64,000 nt of DNA from Trametes villosa (taxonomy: Eukaryota; Basidiomycota; Agaricomycetes; Polyporales; Polyporaceae). The position numbers and the translations under genes are program-made. This document shows, in pieces, positions 17,819 to 29,925 of this stretch. Under the pieces are notes generated by a model. That model did no database searches, was not told the DNA's origin, and was given only the letters and a program-made list of their open reading frames with translations. Location: positions 1 through 64,000 of the forward strand of contig PUDQ02000090.1 of the NCBI GenBank assembly GCA_002964805.2, in the 5' to 3' direction. The stretch's first letter is position 1, and every line of letters starts with the position of its first letter.

Positions 17819-20800
17819 CTAATATAGAGACATGTACATGTGCAAGTCGCTAAACAAGTTCACCCAAAACTGGTCGCACTGATCAAGTACCGTGCTACTG
17901 CTCCACTCCCGCGGTATAGTTCCCCCAGCCACCGGAAAGAGATGACAGCTCCTTCGGATGTTACGTACCTCGACTACACTTGCCAAGCGTGCGCCACTCG
18001 CGTCGCGGCGTCGCGAAACCTTGTACAACCCATGTGTGGGGTCGGGGTCTGTGGACGCGGTGAAGCGCTCGATGTAAGCCAGATGTCCAGACGCAAGGAC
18101 ACCCGGGAAGAGCACCTGACTGGAGGCGATGTGGGGGAGGTTGAAGACGAGGCGCAGTTGCGCGACATGGTATCCTAAATGGTCCACTCAATCGTGCATG
18201 CACAGGCTAGTGATGTACGGTATTTACTTACCTTGAACACCCAATCGACCGCCGGTTTCATCGTTGACAAGCACGGTGTCGTAACGGCCCGGGACTGTGC
18301 GACCTTGCCTGTCTTTCCGCTCCGGCCGTGCGTGAGCAACGTCTCGCACGTCTTCCATTATCCCGAGTTCTTAGCGTCGTTGATGGGGAACTTAAGCTTA
18401 TGGAATGCTTGGACCATTGCGGAAGGGGAGAGCGACGTGAAGAGCGGCCCGTTCAATCTCCGCAGCCGAGAGAGTTGGATCGCGGTACTGAATGACGAAC
18501 CGCGGCGGCGTCGTTAATCGACAGGGCTTTGACACTGGGCCACTTCGCAATCTTGATGGCGGTCCAGACACCGGAGCTGGGATGTGCGGTGGACGGCTGC
18601 AGGAAGTACGTATCAGAGCGCTCCTCAATGATATGTACGGCACGAACAAGAATTTAGCATACAGGAATGGCGGGACTGGATGACCGCGACTGTACCGAGA
18701 GCCCAGCACAGTCCGGCTCAGATGACGCTGAGGAGGCGGTCGGGAGGCGGCGCCGGATTCGCCACCGGATGTAAACCTCGTGGCGCGAGATCTTTTCACG
18801 TCGTTCGAGCCAGGTGGTCATTTGAGGGATTCGTCCTTATGGTTCGTTGCGCGGTAGGCGTCCTTCGCGAAGTCGATATGGAGTCTCTCGGTGTATTGCG
18901 TGTCGTAGTTGTTAGTAGTGCCGAAGATCTTGATAGATTCGATGTAGTGATCGAGCGAGTGAAGCTTCGGAAGTTGGAAGTGTTGACGGACACCGAGCTG
19001 GACGAAGATATCCTTGTTTGTGTGGAACCGCCGTAGTGCATCGCGCAAAAGAGTGAGAGTGTTTGATGTATGTGCGGGGTACTGCGCGAAATAGAGGAAG
19101 TCGAGAAGGGCCGTACAGCCCGTACCAGACGCAGTGGCGAGTACCCGCCATCGAGAGGGAGGCCGATCACAAGCCCTAGAATAAATCGACACATGTCAGC
19201 GCGTTCCTTCCCGGTAACCCTGTTCCTTCCCGGTAACCCTCTGTAGGGTCGTGATCCCTGATCCCTCTCATGAAGAGCCGGATCTGGTGATTGGACGGGA
19301 GGCGTCGACAGCGCGCATCCAGCTCTCCCGCACCATACGCAGCCTTCAGCTACGAGACAAGATGCTTGACGACACCTTGGTAGAGCTGATGCAAGATGTC
19401 GGTGGTGATCGATCGGAAGATGTGGACGAACGGGAGCTCCTTCCAGAGGGGGTTGACTACAGGGTTGATGCCAGCGTCCCGGCTCGCCCGCGAGAAGGGC
19501 GCAGCTCCTTCATCGAAGCGATCGAGAGCGTTCAGGATGGCCTCGAGGTCGCGCAACGGACGGTTGGACTCTGTCGTCGCGCCAGCGTCCTCGCTCGCGC
19601 GGGACCGTGCACTTGAGGTAGGTGCCGTTTTTGCAATACGTAACAAGGAGCTGTTCGGGATAATCGCCGATATACATCGCGAATATGGGGTGACCGCGCC
19701 GAGTGACACCTTCGCCGCTGACGATCTCGATACCGTCAACGCCCGCCGCCTTCAAAGGCTTCGGAACGTAGCCCATGCATGCGTGAAAGAGATTCGCGAG
19801 GGCGCGGCGACGAGCGGCCATGTTCGTGATATGCTCGAGCCGTGAGGAGGGGAGATAGGCCGAGTAGGATCTGCCCGCGGCGGGAGGGTTTGCGGCGAAT
19901 GTCTTTAGGAAGGTTGCCGATGGTCGTGTAAACCGGGTACGCCGTCTTCGACCCGAAAGGAGTGAGCTGTGTCTTGTCCGACGAGATGATGACCGGTATG
20001 CCCGTCGCCCCGGGGATGATGCACCTATTGAGTTCCTTCTATGAGTCGGTGAGGAGAATGCGCAATATCCAGGAAGATGTTTGCGCACCTGTGTTGCCCA
20101 CCACCACTTTCCCGTGTGCATGTCAAAGTACACGCGTGTTTTGTGATCGGCGTCAGCATAGCCCTTCTTGGGGCTGAAAACGAGGAGGCCCGCGAACTCT
20201 GGATCTCCGTAGAGCACGCGCATGCACTGCAGGATATCCCTGTAGAAGATCTCAAACACCTCCCCGCCGAGCACGATCTCCCACCGGCCTGAGGTAAGCT
20301 TGCTGTCCACGATGGTGTTGAACTCCCGAGCGTTCTTGTACGACAGCCCGAGTAGCGAGACAACCTGAATGATAGTAAGTAGCAGCTCGTTGCCACAATT
20401 AGAGTAGAACGCACCTCTTCGATCGCAGACTGCCGTGGAGCCGGGCTACCGCATCTTCGCCCATCGGCCCACTTCCCAGTCGATCCGAGAGACAAACGGT
20501 GCGCCCGAGGGCGCACCTCCACGGTTGCTGAGAAATGGGACAGAAAATGTCTTCGCATGTAGGTGGGTGTTGGCACGAGATTGCACGGCATGGTTAGGAG
20601 CGCCACCCGTATCCGGCTCGACGGAACGGGGCGGCGGCCGCCTTCAGCTGCGACAGGAGGTAGGTTCGGCGGGGTGAGTGGATACAGCGGGCTCCCATCC
20701 AGCCTCGTCTTCACGGTTGTTGGCATCGGCTCCATTGTCGTCTTCCTCTTCGAGTGCCTCCTGACGACGCTCCTCTTCATCATCTGAGCCTGCGGAAGCG

Positions 20801-20910
20801 GGCCTGCCGTTCAAGACTCCATACTTGTCGAACTCGTCGGTGGAATATGGGCCATAGTAGTCGCCTGCGAACTGTACGACACCGTCGATAGGACTCGGGA
20901 GGGCGGTCAT
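17819..20910 (-). pseudogene. Plavaka-type transposase, decayed
   Basis: Minus-strand fragments in all three frames line up, in order, with the Plavaka transposase family of basidiomycetes. There is an acidic N-terminus (YYGPYSTDEFDKYG ... EDEAGWEP) at about 20650-20910. The core follows (GDPEFAGLLVFSPKKGY, DMHTGKWWWATQ, NLFHACMGYVPKPLKAAG, IGDYPEQLLVTYCKNGTY) at 19600-20310, then FWKELP-type and LHQLYQGVVKHL segments near 19355-19450. The C-terminal part (LLDFLYFAQYPAHTSNTL, ERLHIDFAKDAYRATNHKDE) is at 18820-19150, and the tail (PDPTHGLYKVSRR, NIRRSCHLFPVAGG, QFWVNLFSDLHMY) at 17819-18175. At least one intron is retained (near 18175-18230). Frameshifts, an in-frame stop near 18370 and a 19-bp tandem duplication show that it is dead. 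Terminal inverted repeats were not located. Confidence 0.85.
19203..19240. repeat. 19-bp tandem duplication inside the Plavaka pseudogene
   Basis: GTTCCTTCCCGGTAACCCT occurs twice head to tail (19203-19221, 19222-19240). Nineteen bases is not a multiple of three. On the minus strand the duplication falls in the conserved RVTGKE segment and shifts the frame. Confidence 0.9.
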
Positions 20911-21962
20911 CGACCGCACGCCCCCTCTGCTCTGCTTCCTGTAGTGTTTTGCTTTGTATTGCCTACCATAGGGCGAGGCCCTCGAGGGCAATAAACGAGG
21001 ATTCAAAGAAAGAAAGAAAGGTAGCCAGACAGTGAAATAGACACGTAAATAGATACAAATAACGCGTCCGCGATCGGCAGCCTGTATGCGGCAGCGCGCC
21101 ACATCCAGCCTGGTTTTGCGCCCTCCCCTGTTGCAGCTACTCCCGCTTCGCTCTCACAAACGATGTCGTCGAACTGCCCTGATTTCATTATTGACGAGGA
21201 AATACGAGCAACGTGGAGCAGCTTACCGGAAGCCGTACGCAGAGCGCTCGCCAAGGAAGCCAATCCGCACAGTGCCGAGGACCTGGGAGGTGGCAGCACC
21301 GCGAACCGGGGTGCAGGCGCGTCGCGTGGAGGCCAGTTCTCTTCCCCCGCTGCTGATATACAAGGTAACCCTCCTAGAATAACATATGACTAATCTCGCT
21401 TAAAATCTGACATACCGAAAACAGTAATCTACATAAACCCCCGCTACAGGACTCGGGAACGAGAACACACCATCGACGGGTGGTTTTAGGAGCCTGCGTC
21501 GAGCGTTGATGCGTCCCAGCAGGGGGCACCATCCTTCGTAGTACTAGTAGGTACGCGACGTCGCTAGAGCCCGTGTATACCCCAGATGTCGAGTACATAG
21601 TCGAGTACTCTCAGGAAGATCTGTTAAGCGTTGAAGTGTAAGTCAATTCGACTGAGGATTAGACAGTCGCATCCGTGACAGTGCTCAGTCCACCATAGTG
21701 TTCCGAGCCATTCATCGCCGCCGACAGAACGAGGTTTACGTACAACACTGATGATTCAAATAACAGGTACAAGCGTCAACGCTACTGCATCGGGATCCGG
21801 ACCCCCCCCGGTCTACTCCTACTCCTACTCGCACAACATATATCCAAAAGCAAAGTCCGTACAAACTGCGACACGAAACAGGGGAAACATAAGAAACGTG
21901 AACGTCATAGCGCGGGCGCGTAGGCGAAGTAGTACGTCTACTGTTACATGATAAGGGGTGAC
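20911..21962. other. Intergenic region with a possible small exon
   Basis: The region lies between the Plavaka remnant and the end of the JmjC gene. A plus-strand frame starting with ATG at 21163 (about 70 codons, acidic start MSSNCPDFIIDEEIRATW) is codon-like and ends near a possible GT donor at 21364. It could be a broken first exon, but nothing downstream completes it. A GAAA microsatellite lies at 21007-21019. Otherwise nothing is seen. Confidence 0.3.
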
Positions 21963-24900
21963 TTACGACGGCAGCTGCTGCTGCTGGAGCTGAAACTGAA
22001 ACTGCTGCTGGAGCTGCGCCTGAACCTCTCTCCTGACGAGCTCCCTAATGAGGCTCTCTTGGGGTTGAGGGACCGAACTAGCTTCGAGGTGCTTGTCAAG
22101 TCCGTTCACATCGACCTGCCTCTCTTCGTACCCTTTCCTGAGCATCTCCTTCAGTTTTACCAGCTCTTCCTCGATGGAGCGCCGCCGCGCATTGCTCTCA
22201 TCCAGCTCTCGCTCGAGCCGCATCTGCCGTTCTTGGTGTCGCTTGAGCTGATCGGCCGGCCGCTGGTCCTGCGCCACTTCCTCCTCGTCGAAGGCCAGCT
22301 TCTGCTGCTCGTGCTCCTCCAGCGCCCGGCGCAGAGTAGCCACCTTTGCCTCCAGGTGAGGATCCAGCCCGGGCTTGATGGTGATGAGGTGGTTCAGGAC
22401 GACAGGGATGTACGTGCAGAGGCCATTGATTGCCTGTTCCAGCGGAGATTCCCCTTCGACAGGAGGGGTTGCTTCGACGGGAGGTTGTAGTGTCGTGGCA
22501 AGTGAGATGACGGCGGACGAGGGGGTGGCGTGAGGGAGAGCGACTACTCGGACGGCGGCGGAAGAGACAGAGATGGACGGCGGTGGAGACGAAGGTGGAC
22601 TCGGGTGAGGGTGGGGGACCTTGGACACAGGCGGAGTACGTGTGGCGTGAACCGGCGTGTCGCCCGCTGCCTTCGATGTGACAGAAGCATCAACCGACGC
22701 AGATCTCTGCGGTGTATCTGCATTGGGTAGGAGGAGCACTGGGGGCTCATCTGGCCGAGACCGTGCCTGAGCGATCTGCACACTCGCTGTTTGTTCAGGT
22801 GAGCGACGGGTCGCTGGTGGCAGGCTACCCGACGACCATGGAGGCCTCACATGCGGCATCCTTGACTTTGCGGAAGCCTTGGACTTGCCCTTGCCCATCG
22901 TAGTGTCCCCGTGCTCCTCCCTCTCCTTCCTGGCCTGATCCTTCACAAACGTAGGCGCCTCACTCTGCGGAATACCGGGTGGCCCTCTCCGTTTCTCGAG
23001 AATGCGTCCGAGAACAGTGAGGGACGTCGCAGTAGCTCGCTTCGATGCGGACTCCAGAAGCGGATTGCCGGGTTCCAAGGATGCGTCCATGGCGCTGCGT
23101 TTGAGCATTGCGGATCGAGGAGGTCGAGGGAGGGGTAGAGGGGCAGACACTGCAGCGGGCGCGCTTTCTGGTACCGGATGTGGCGCAACGGATGCGAGCG
23201 AAGTACGAGCGCCGTCCTCCTCATCAGGGTAGGCAAGGTTCCAGTCAAGCACAGAGATCTCCGGCGAATCACGACGCGGTTGAGGGGAAGACGTCCGTGC
23301 AGGATCAGTGCTGACACGCGGCACACTCTTGTATACTGTCCCTATCCGTAGTTCGTTGATTGTCGCGGGTTGGCCCGCAGCCGAGTTGAGGGCCTTGACT
23401 AGGCCATTGGCACCGGTGTTGTCGGCGACGGGGGGTGTGAAGGCCTGCGAGATGGTCGTATGATCAGACAACCGTAGTACACGGCCAGGATGTGAAGGGG
23501 GGACGGCGAATAGGAGACATACATGAGAGCTATGGCGTGTGGAGGACTCCGCCCTCTGTCCGAGCCCTTCGGAAAGTCTTATAGGCGCGACGTGATCAGG
23601 GTCGCGCAGGCTAGTAAGCTTTAGCTTCTTCAGCAGAGATCTCCCAGACTCCTCCCGAGACGGCGACCGCACCCTCTTCCGCTCCCGGGGTATGATCCGA
23701 GGCGGCACCAAAACGTACACACCATTAGGTGTCGCAGACGCGCGGGCGGCCGCATGGGAATGGCGTAAGCCTGCTGAGTTCGGGGACTCTACCTCGATAG
23801 CTTCGATATCGGCAGCCGCGCCCTCGTTACTGGCCGTATTTGACGATGAAGCAGGATGCTGCAAGGCAAGGGCCAAGGGCGACTGTGGGCTGTCGCGGGC
23901 GTGGGATCCAGAGAGACAGCCGCCGCCGCCGCCCGAACTGTCAACGAGGATCAGAGGGGATAACTGCTGTTCCGACAGGATCAACCCCGCATCCTGCTCC
24001 ACCTCGTCGACTGGGAGATCCTCCGCCTGCAGGGTAGACGGGTATGAGCGAACTGGTCCACCACATGATGGCTTAATCACTCACGCTGCTCTCCCTGTCG
24101 TAAAAGCCGAGCCGAACCCTCTCGTGGCTAGGCATACACCTCCGGAAGCTCCTCGCCGCGACCACGAGGCGCTCAGCTGCGTTGCTGACGCCGTCAAGGT
24201 CGAAGAGCTTGCCCGGATTTCCACCTCTCTTGACTGCCGCGCCCTTCTCCATGTGGAGCGCATGCCATTCGTCGTTGTCATTCATGAGGAGCGCTGTCGT
24301 CGAATGTATCCCTATAGCCAGAATATGATCGAAACATTTTGACGAACGGCACTTGGAGCAGCGAACGATGCACTCTGAATGCACATCATGCGCCTGCTTC
24401 TGATCATGACCGGGGCGACACCGGGGGAGCTTTGTCTCCCTCTGTCTCTGGAAAATGTTAGTTCACAATGTCAGCGTTGTCAACCTAATGCGGCGTCTAG
24501 TACTGGCACTGGCACTGACCCTTTTGGTGCGGTAGTCGCGAAGTGCGCAGGCCGCTTCAAAGAGCAAGGCGCCTTTGCCGGTTGGCAAGTCACTGCATAG
24601 ATGGTTAGCATCGCCCACAGTTCGCACTATACACCTACGCACTTGGAAGTCCAGGGCTTGGGCAGCACCTCCCCTGGGGGCAGCGTGGAAGCGAGGGCTT
24701 TCGCGGCATCGTTGCGGTTGCACAGCAGCACCTTGAAAGCTCTGCACTGCATTGGCGTCATGTCCCCGCATGCGCATATCCGGCCTTCGACGTAGCACGC
24801 GGGGCAGAGGAGGAGCCCATCCCCTGGGGCGCGCAGCGATTTGGCTTCCCAAGTCTGACAGTCTCGGCACTCAAAGAAGCTTTGGAAGATGTCGGCGCCG

Positions 24901-26583
24901 CAGAAGTCACACTCAAGGTTGCACGACTCCGAGCGCTGCTTTGCCCGGTCGCTCTCGCGGCGGTCCTGCGAGGAGGGCGGTGGCTTGAGAGTCAGCTTGA
25001 GCCCTTGCGAGGAGGGCGGTCGTACACCGTCGTTATGCTTGCTGCCAGATGCACCGGGGAGGGCAGTCAGCACCCACCCGGCGCTCGTCTCAGAGCAGAG
25101 GATGTGTTGGAGCGTCTCGTGGCACGTGGCGAACTCCTCGCACAGAACCTCGTCGAAGAGCTGCACTAGCCGCTTTAGCTTCTGGGCCTGTGTGAGAATG
25201 TCTGGCGCCGGCATGGGAGCGGGAGTCGCGGCGCATGACGACAGGCCACCAGCAGAGTTGTTGTAGCCAAGGAGGCCCCTTGCGAGAGATGCGTCCTGCG
25301 ACCCGGCGGCGTTATCTGCACTGTGTGAAACGGAAGGCGGTTGTTGTGGTTTCGTCTCGGGCAGCTGCGTAGGGGAGAGAGCGGCTTCAAGAACTTCTGT
25401 GAGGTATATCATGGAGCGGTATAGCACAGTCTTGACTCGGTACTGCTCCGACCGGCAAACCCTAAGCGTGGCGAGGAGTTATGGTTAGATATCGTATATG
25501 CCAATAGATTCTGGGACATCCTACCTGCGGTAGATAGGAAGCTCACAGTGAAGCGCAGCCCGAATACCGTCCAGGGTCATGCGAGACCAGCTCGTCTTCA
25601 TCGCAAGCCCGCCCGCGTTGACCACCTGATGGCAGCTCCGCGGCGGGACGAGTACAAGGTCGCCAACCTTCTGCTCTACAAGGTAAACAGTGAAGGGCGC
25701 GTTGCCAAGCTCCTCAAGGGTGGCAACGTGTATCTCCCAGTCAAGTTCCTGCTTGAGATTCGTGTGGAAGTACTTCGTGACTACGGGTGCATCGTCGGTG
25801 GCGGTCATGAACCAAAACGAGGTGCCGTTGTTCTCCGAGAAGCACATCAGACTTTGGCCTGAAGAAGAGCAGAGGTCCTTGTGCGCTGCGGTGTAGGTGT
25901 CGCCTATGCCCATGTAGCCCATGAGGGTCTCAACAGCTTCCTGCAAACAGACACGTCAGGGACAATGACGAGTCGTCCATCTCAATTACTGACTGAGGGA
26001 GAGAGGTGACGAAGATAATCGTTGGCCGAGCCGGGTAGGACACCGGTGGGAAGAGGGCTGAGTTGGAGCAGCCACTTGCGCCATGCGAGCGGACAGTCGG
26101 CATCCTTCCAGTATAATCTCTCCGCTTCTATTTCAACTGAAAGTGAGCCTAGAGCTAGTAGACACGTTGTAGGGCCTGACCGTGAACGTTGGAGAACACG
26201 GACTGCGAGCGGGATCTATTGACAAAGTCGGCGAGGGTCATGGACTGGTCGCGCCGATCGTGCATGTTGCGGACAAGAATGTCTATACAATTCTGCAGAG
26301 TAAGATAAACACAGAGGACGATAGTGTTCAACATACCCTTCTCTCCCGAGGTTTTAAGGAGCCATTCGAGGCTGAAGATGTCTCGCGGCCAGCGCTGGTG
26401 CTTGTGCCAGTCCTCGATCACTAAGGGGATGCCGTCCCGCTCGTGGTCATGTAAGGCTTTGGACAAGGCCTCGGGCTGGGCAAGGGCGGAAACGCGCCGG
26501 ACCAGCTTAAAGCTTCTATACTTCTGACAAAGAACTGAGGCTGACCAATCTTTTGTTGTGACTCGGGGATCTGTGGGTTTCAT
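21963..26583 (-). CDS. JmjC-domain protein with cysteine-rich region and coiled-coil tail
   Basis: A multi-exon minus-strand gene starting at ATG 26583. Exon 1 carries DWSASVLCQKY and PLVIEDWHKHQRWP. A 54-nt intron (26283-26336) leads to RNMHDRRDQSMTLADF. A further exon at about 25980-26130 carries ERLYWKDADCPLAW. The JmjC core exon (25521-25946) has the Fe(II) ligands in AAHKDL (H-x-D) and the distal His in PRSCHQVVNAGG. This predicts a 2-oxoglutarate-dependent dioxygenase of the histone-demethylase type. The next exon (24627-25427) has a Cys-rich zinc-binding stretch (CDFCGADIFQSFFECRDC ... CPACYVEGRICACGD). A second Cys/His cluster (CSKCRSSKC) lies near 24330-24370. The last exon (21963 to about 24030) is a long disordered region with a basic patch, ending in a coiled coil and a Gln-rich tail. 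Splice frames are consistent and no lesion was seen. Confidence 0.8.
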
Positions 26584-26795
26584 TATAAGCCAGAGGAGGG
26601 AGGGCAGAGGGGCGGAGAGACTGCGGAGAGTCAGCGCGAGTTAGCGCTCAGCGCTCAGCACGCGACGCGACGCGCGTATACCAGGCGCTAGCACGTCACA
26701 TGTTCACATGCCGTGAACATTTCCGAAGGCTCAGCCGTCCAAATCTCAACAACGTTTGAGTTCCCTCGTGAACAGGACATTCTGGTCGCTTCACC
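26584..26795. promoter_or_regulatory. Shared divergent promoter region with a perfect dyad
   Basis: Only 212 bp separate the JmjC start (minus) from the FunK1 start (plus). Within it, 26701-26719 is TGTTCAC-5 nt-GTGAACA, a perfect 7+7 inverted repeat that looks like a dimeric regulator site. A run of ACGCGAC units (about 26658-26675) lies nearby. Co-regulation is inference. Confidence 0.45.
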
Positions 26796-29401
26796 ATGTC
26801 TAATGTATCGGCACCCTCAGGCTCTAATACCTCTCCGCTCAGATTCAGCCGCATTCAGGACAGCTACGCCAGTGCGGTTGGGCCCAACCTCGAAATCAAG
26901 CGTCGCGAGCTACGATTCAGCATGCACCACAAGTACATCGTCATCCCTCCCGCGCGGTTTATGAAGAGCTATGTGCCCGCTGCCGACCAGAAGCGCAATG
27001 GCCAATTCGCGCACATCTTCAAGAAAATCCCCATTGCACCTGGCCGTGAGGTCCTGATGTACGGGCCGCTGGTACGTACCGCAGCACGTTTTGGATTGAA
27101 CTCGGTATCTTAGCCACAGCGCAGGTGAAGGCCCTCAACTCAGACGGTTTATGTCCTGGTCTCACGTTCGCCATCACATCGTCTCGCGGAGACCCATCCG
27201 ACAAGTCGAAGGAAGCCGTTGATATCGGTCTCTATCCCGATGCCCATACGCCCAAGGCCTCCAAAGGCCTCGATCGCAAGACACACTCTCCGCACACCGA
27301 CTGGTCGTTCGTCGAGCTCTGCGTTGAGTGCAAGGTCAACGCGGTCTCGCAGGACCCGTTCGACAAGACCAACGAGGGCAAATTGCCCACCACGGAGGAG
27401 CGCAAGGGCACCCTGGGCCAGATCCTCTCCTACGCTGAGTTCATATTGAAGCGGCAGCAGCGCACGTGCATTTACATGGTCCTCATCCTCGGCGACTCCT
27501 GTCGCCTCATCCGCTTTGACCGCTCCGGCGCCGTCGCTACTGAGAAGTTCAACTACAAGACCGACGGAGAGACCCTCATCGAGTTCCTCTGGCGCTACGC
27601 CCGCTGGGACGCTACCACCCGCGGCCACGACCCCTCTGCGGAGCGCATCCTGCCTGACTCAGCGGAGGCCAAGAAGATGATGGCCCGAGCGCTGAAGGAC
27701 AAGGACCCCTCGAAGCCACAGGACTACGTTCGTCGAATGTTCGCGGAGTCTCTCAACCCGCGGTGGTCGTGGTGGAAGCTCCGGGTCGACGACAAGGATG
27801 GCCCGCGTCACTTCCTCGTCGGGAAACCCAACTTCCAGGCGCCTGGCATCGCGGGACGAGGAACGCGGGGATACGTCGCGCTCGACGCGGAGAACATCGA
27901 CGGACCATTCTACTATCTGAAGGATGCCTGGCGGGTCGTCACTCGCGCACAAGTTGACAAGGAGGGAAAGGTTCTGCAGTCCCTCAACAAGAAAGGCGTC
28001 AAGTACATCCCTACCTTCGAGTGTGACGGGGACGTTACCGTACCCAAAGAACAGTGGACGAAGACGAACGAGCTCTGGGGCGATCTGCACAAGGAGGAGG
28101 AGGGCGTCGTCAGCAAGTTCAAGAAGCATAAACACTACCGCATTGTTGTCAAGGAAGTAGGACGGCCGATGGCGGAGTTTGCGGACGGGCGAGAGTTGGT
28201 GTATACCTTGCGGTGCTGTGTTTATGGTCCGTCACTGGCGTTCTGTGCTCCCGCATACAGTGCTAACCCAGCTCTGTAGCGCATTGGAAGGCTTACCAGG
28301 CTGGCGTGATCCATCGTGATGTCAGCGCCGGCAACGTCTTGCTCTATTATAACGTGGCCCAGAAGAAGTGGTTTGGGCTACTCACCGACTGGGAGATGTC
28401 CAAGAATACGGAGCTTCAGCGCCTCGAGGGACGCCAGCTCGACCGTACAGTGAGTTTCACTTTCTCCGCGACGCGCATTCCGACTAACAATCGTCCAGGG
28501 CACCTGGCAATTCTTGTCCGTGGACGCGTTGGATCGACCAACTAAACAGATCACGGTGGAGGATGAACTTGAGTCGTTCTTCCATGTGCTGCTCTACTTC
28601 GCCGTCCGCTACCTCAACCACAACATCAAGAACGTAGCCAGCTTCCTGTTCACCTACTTCGATGACTCCCACGCCGCCAAAAACGACGGAGCTGGTTGCG
28701 GGTCGTTCAAGAAGCTGTGCATGCAAGGCGGGAAAATTTCCGTAGGTGTGAAGGTTCAGGCCTCGGACCAACCCGAGGCGTTGTTGAATTTTGCGAGCCA
28801 CCCTCCCTCCGCCAAGGATGCGGACGTCACAAACGCGAAACCCCATCCGCTGAACGCCATCATCCTTACCTTCCTAAAGTGGGTCAAGGCGTATTACACC
28901 CTGCGACCAATCGCAAAGCCTGACACGGAGGACACTGCCGCGGCATCGGATGTGGAGGAAACGGAAACGTCGGCTGTCGAGGACACTCGCGCGCCCATCT
29001 CCTTCGACGACGAGGACAGCCCCGAGGGACCGAGCTATACTGAGGAGTCCTCTGGAGGGGTTGACGAAGAGCGCCAGAAGCGCGAAGAATCGGCTCGGTT
29101 CCTCGGCTTGCACAAGGCGATGCTCGACCTCTTCAAGAACGCACTGGAGAAGAAGAAGGCCTGGCCGACAGACGACAAGACCAAGGACCAGCTCCCGGAG
29201 GAAGGTTACAAGCACGGCGCCGACCTCCAGATCCCCTCCGCCGACGCAGCCAAGAACGGCTCTATCCAAGAGACCCCCACCCGGAGGGGCACGTCGCAGA
29301 AGCGCACCTCAGAGCACGTTGAGCAGCAGCCTGCGGAGCCGAAGCGCTCGAAGTCGGGGACACGTTCGTCTGCGCGGCTTAGGTCGCGGCGCGCTAACTG
29401 A
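26796..29401 (+). CDS. FunK1-type fungal protein kinase
   Basis: The gene has four exons: 26796-27071, 27125 to about 28212, about 28272-28449, and 28499-29401. The first exon carries KYIVIPPARFMKSYVP. The second has the family's N-lobe (HTDWSFVELCVECK, TLGQILSYAEFILKRQQRTCIYMVLI). The third has the catalytic loop HRDVSAGNVLL and LLTDWEMSK. The fourth has the C-lobe (EDELESFFHVLLYFAVRYL) and an acidic then basic tail ending in RSRRAN. This layout is that of the FunK1 kinases, which are expanded in multicellular basidiomycetes. The metal-binding motif reads DWE rather than DFG, as is common in this family. The intron 2 acceptor is uncertain by 8 nt (28271 fits the frame best). All frames join without stops, so it looks functional. 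Confidence 0.85.
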
Positions 29402-29925
29402 ATGCCGTGCGGCGCGTTCTGCGTTTCCCCTCCCCCTCGACCCTCACTCCATCCAACCGACTAATCACCTGACGCTACCGCACGTCGCAGTTCGCGTGTA
29501 GTATCCTTTGATGCCCCCACACTACTCATGTTCCGTACGCTCGGTTGCTGAATCCGTCTAGTAATACTCATGTTCTCTACTCATCTGAGTATGTAGCATA
29601 TATCACGCATACTCACGCACACCCTCGCGCTTATCTGGACTGCTGTGCTCCTGTAACTACGTCTGTCATCGCATCTACGCAATCACGTATCTGGTCTATC
29701 ACCATTCGCTGTTGACAGAGTCGCGTCGAAGGAAGGGAGATGCAGAGCTCTCAACGCAGGTATTTGTCCAACTATTACGAGCTTCGCGCGTGTACACTGA
29801 GAGAGACAGATATAGAGCATACATTGATGCACTGAGAGAGCAAAGACAACAAACGATACACGCAGTACATACAATCCCCGAAGATTTAGATATCTGCAAG
29901 ATCTCATACACTCCAGCCTCCAGAC
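29402..29925. other. Intergenic, no gene seen
   Basis: The 3' flank of the FunK1 gene. No supported feature. Confidence 0.4.
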
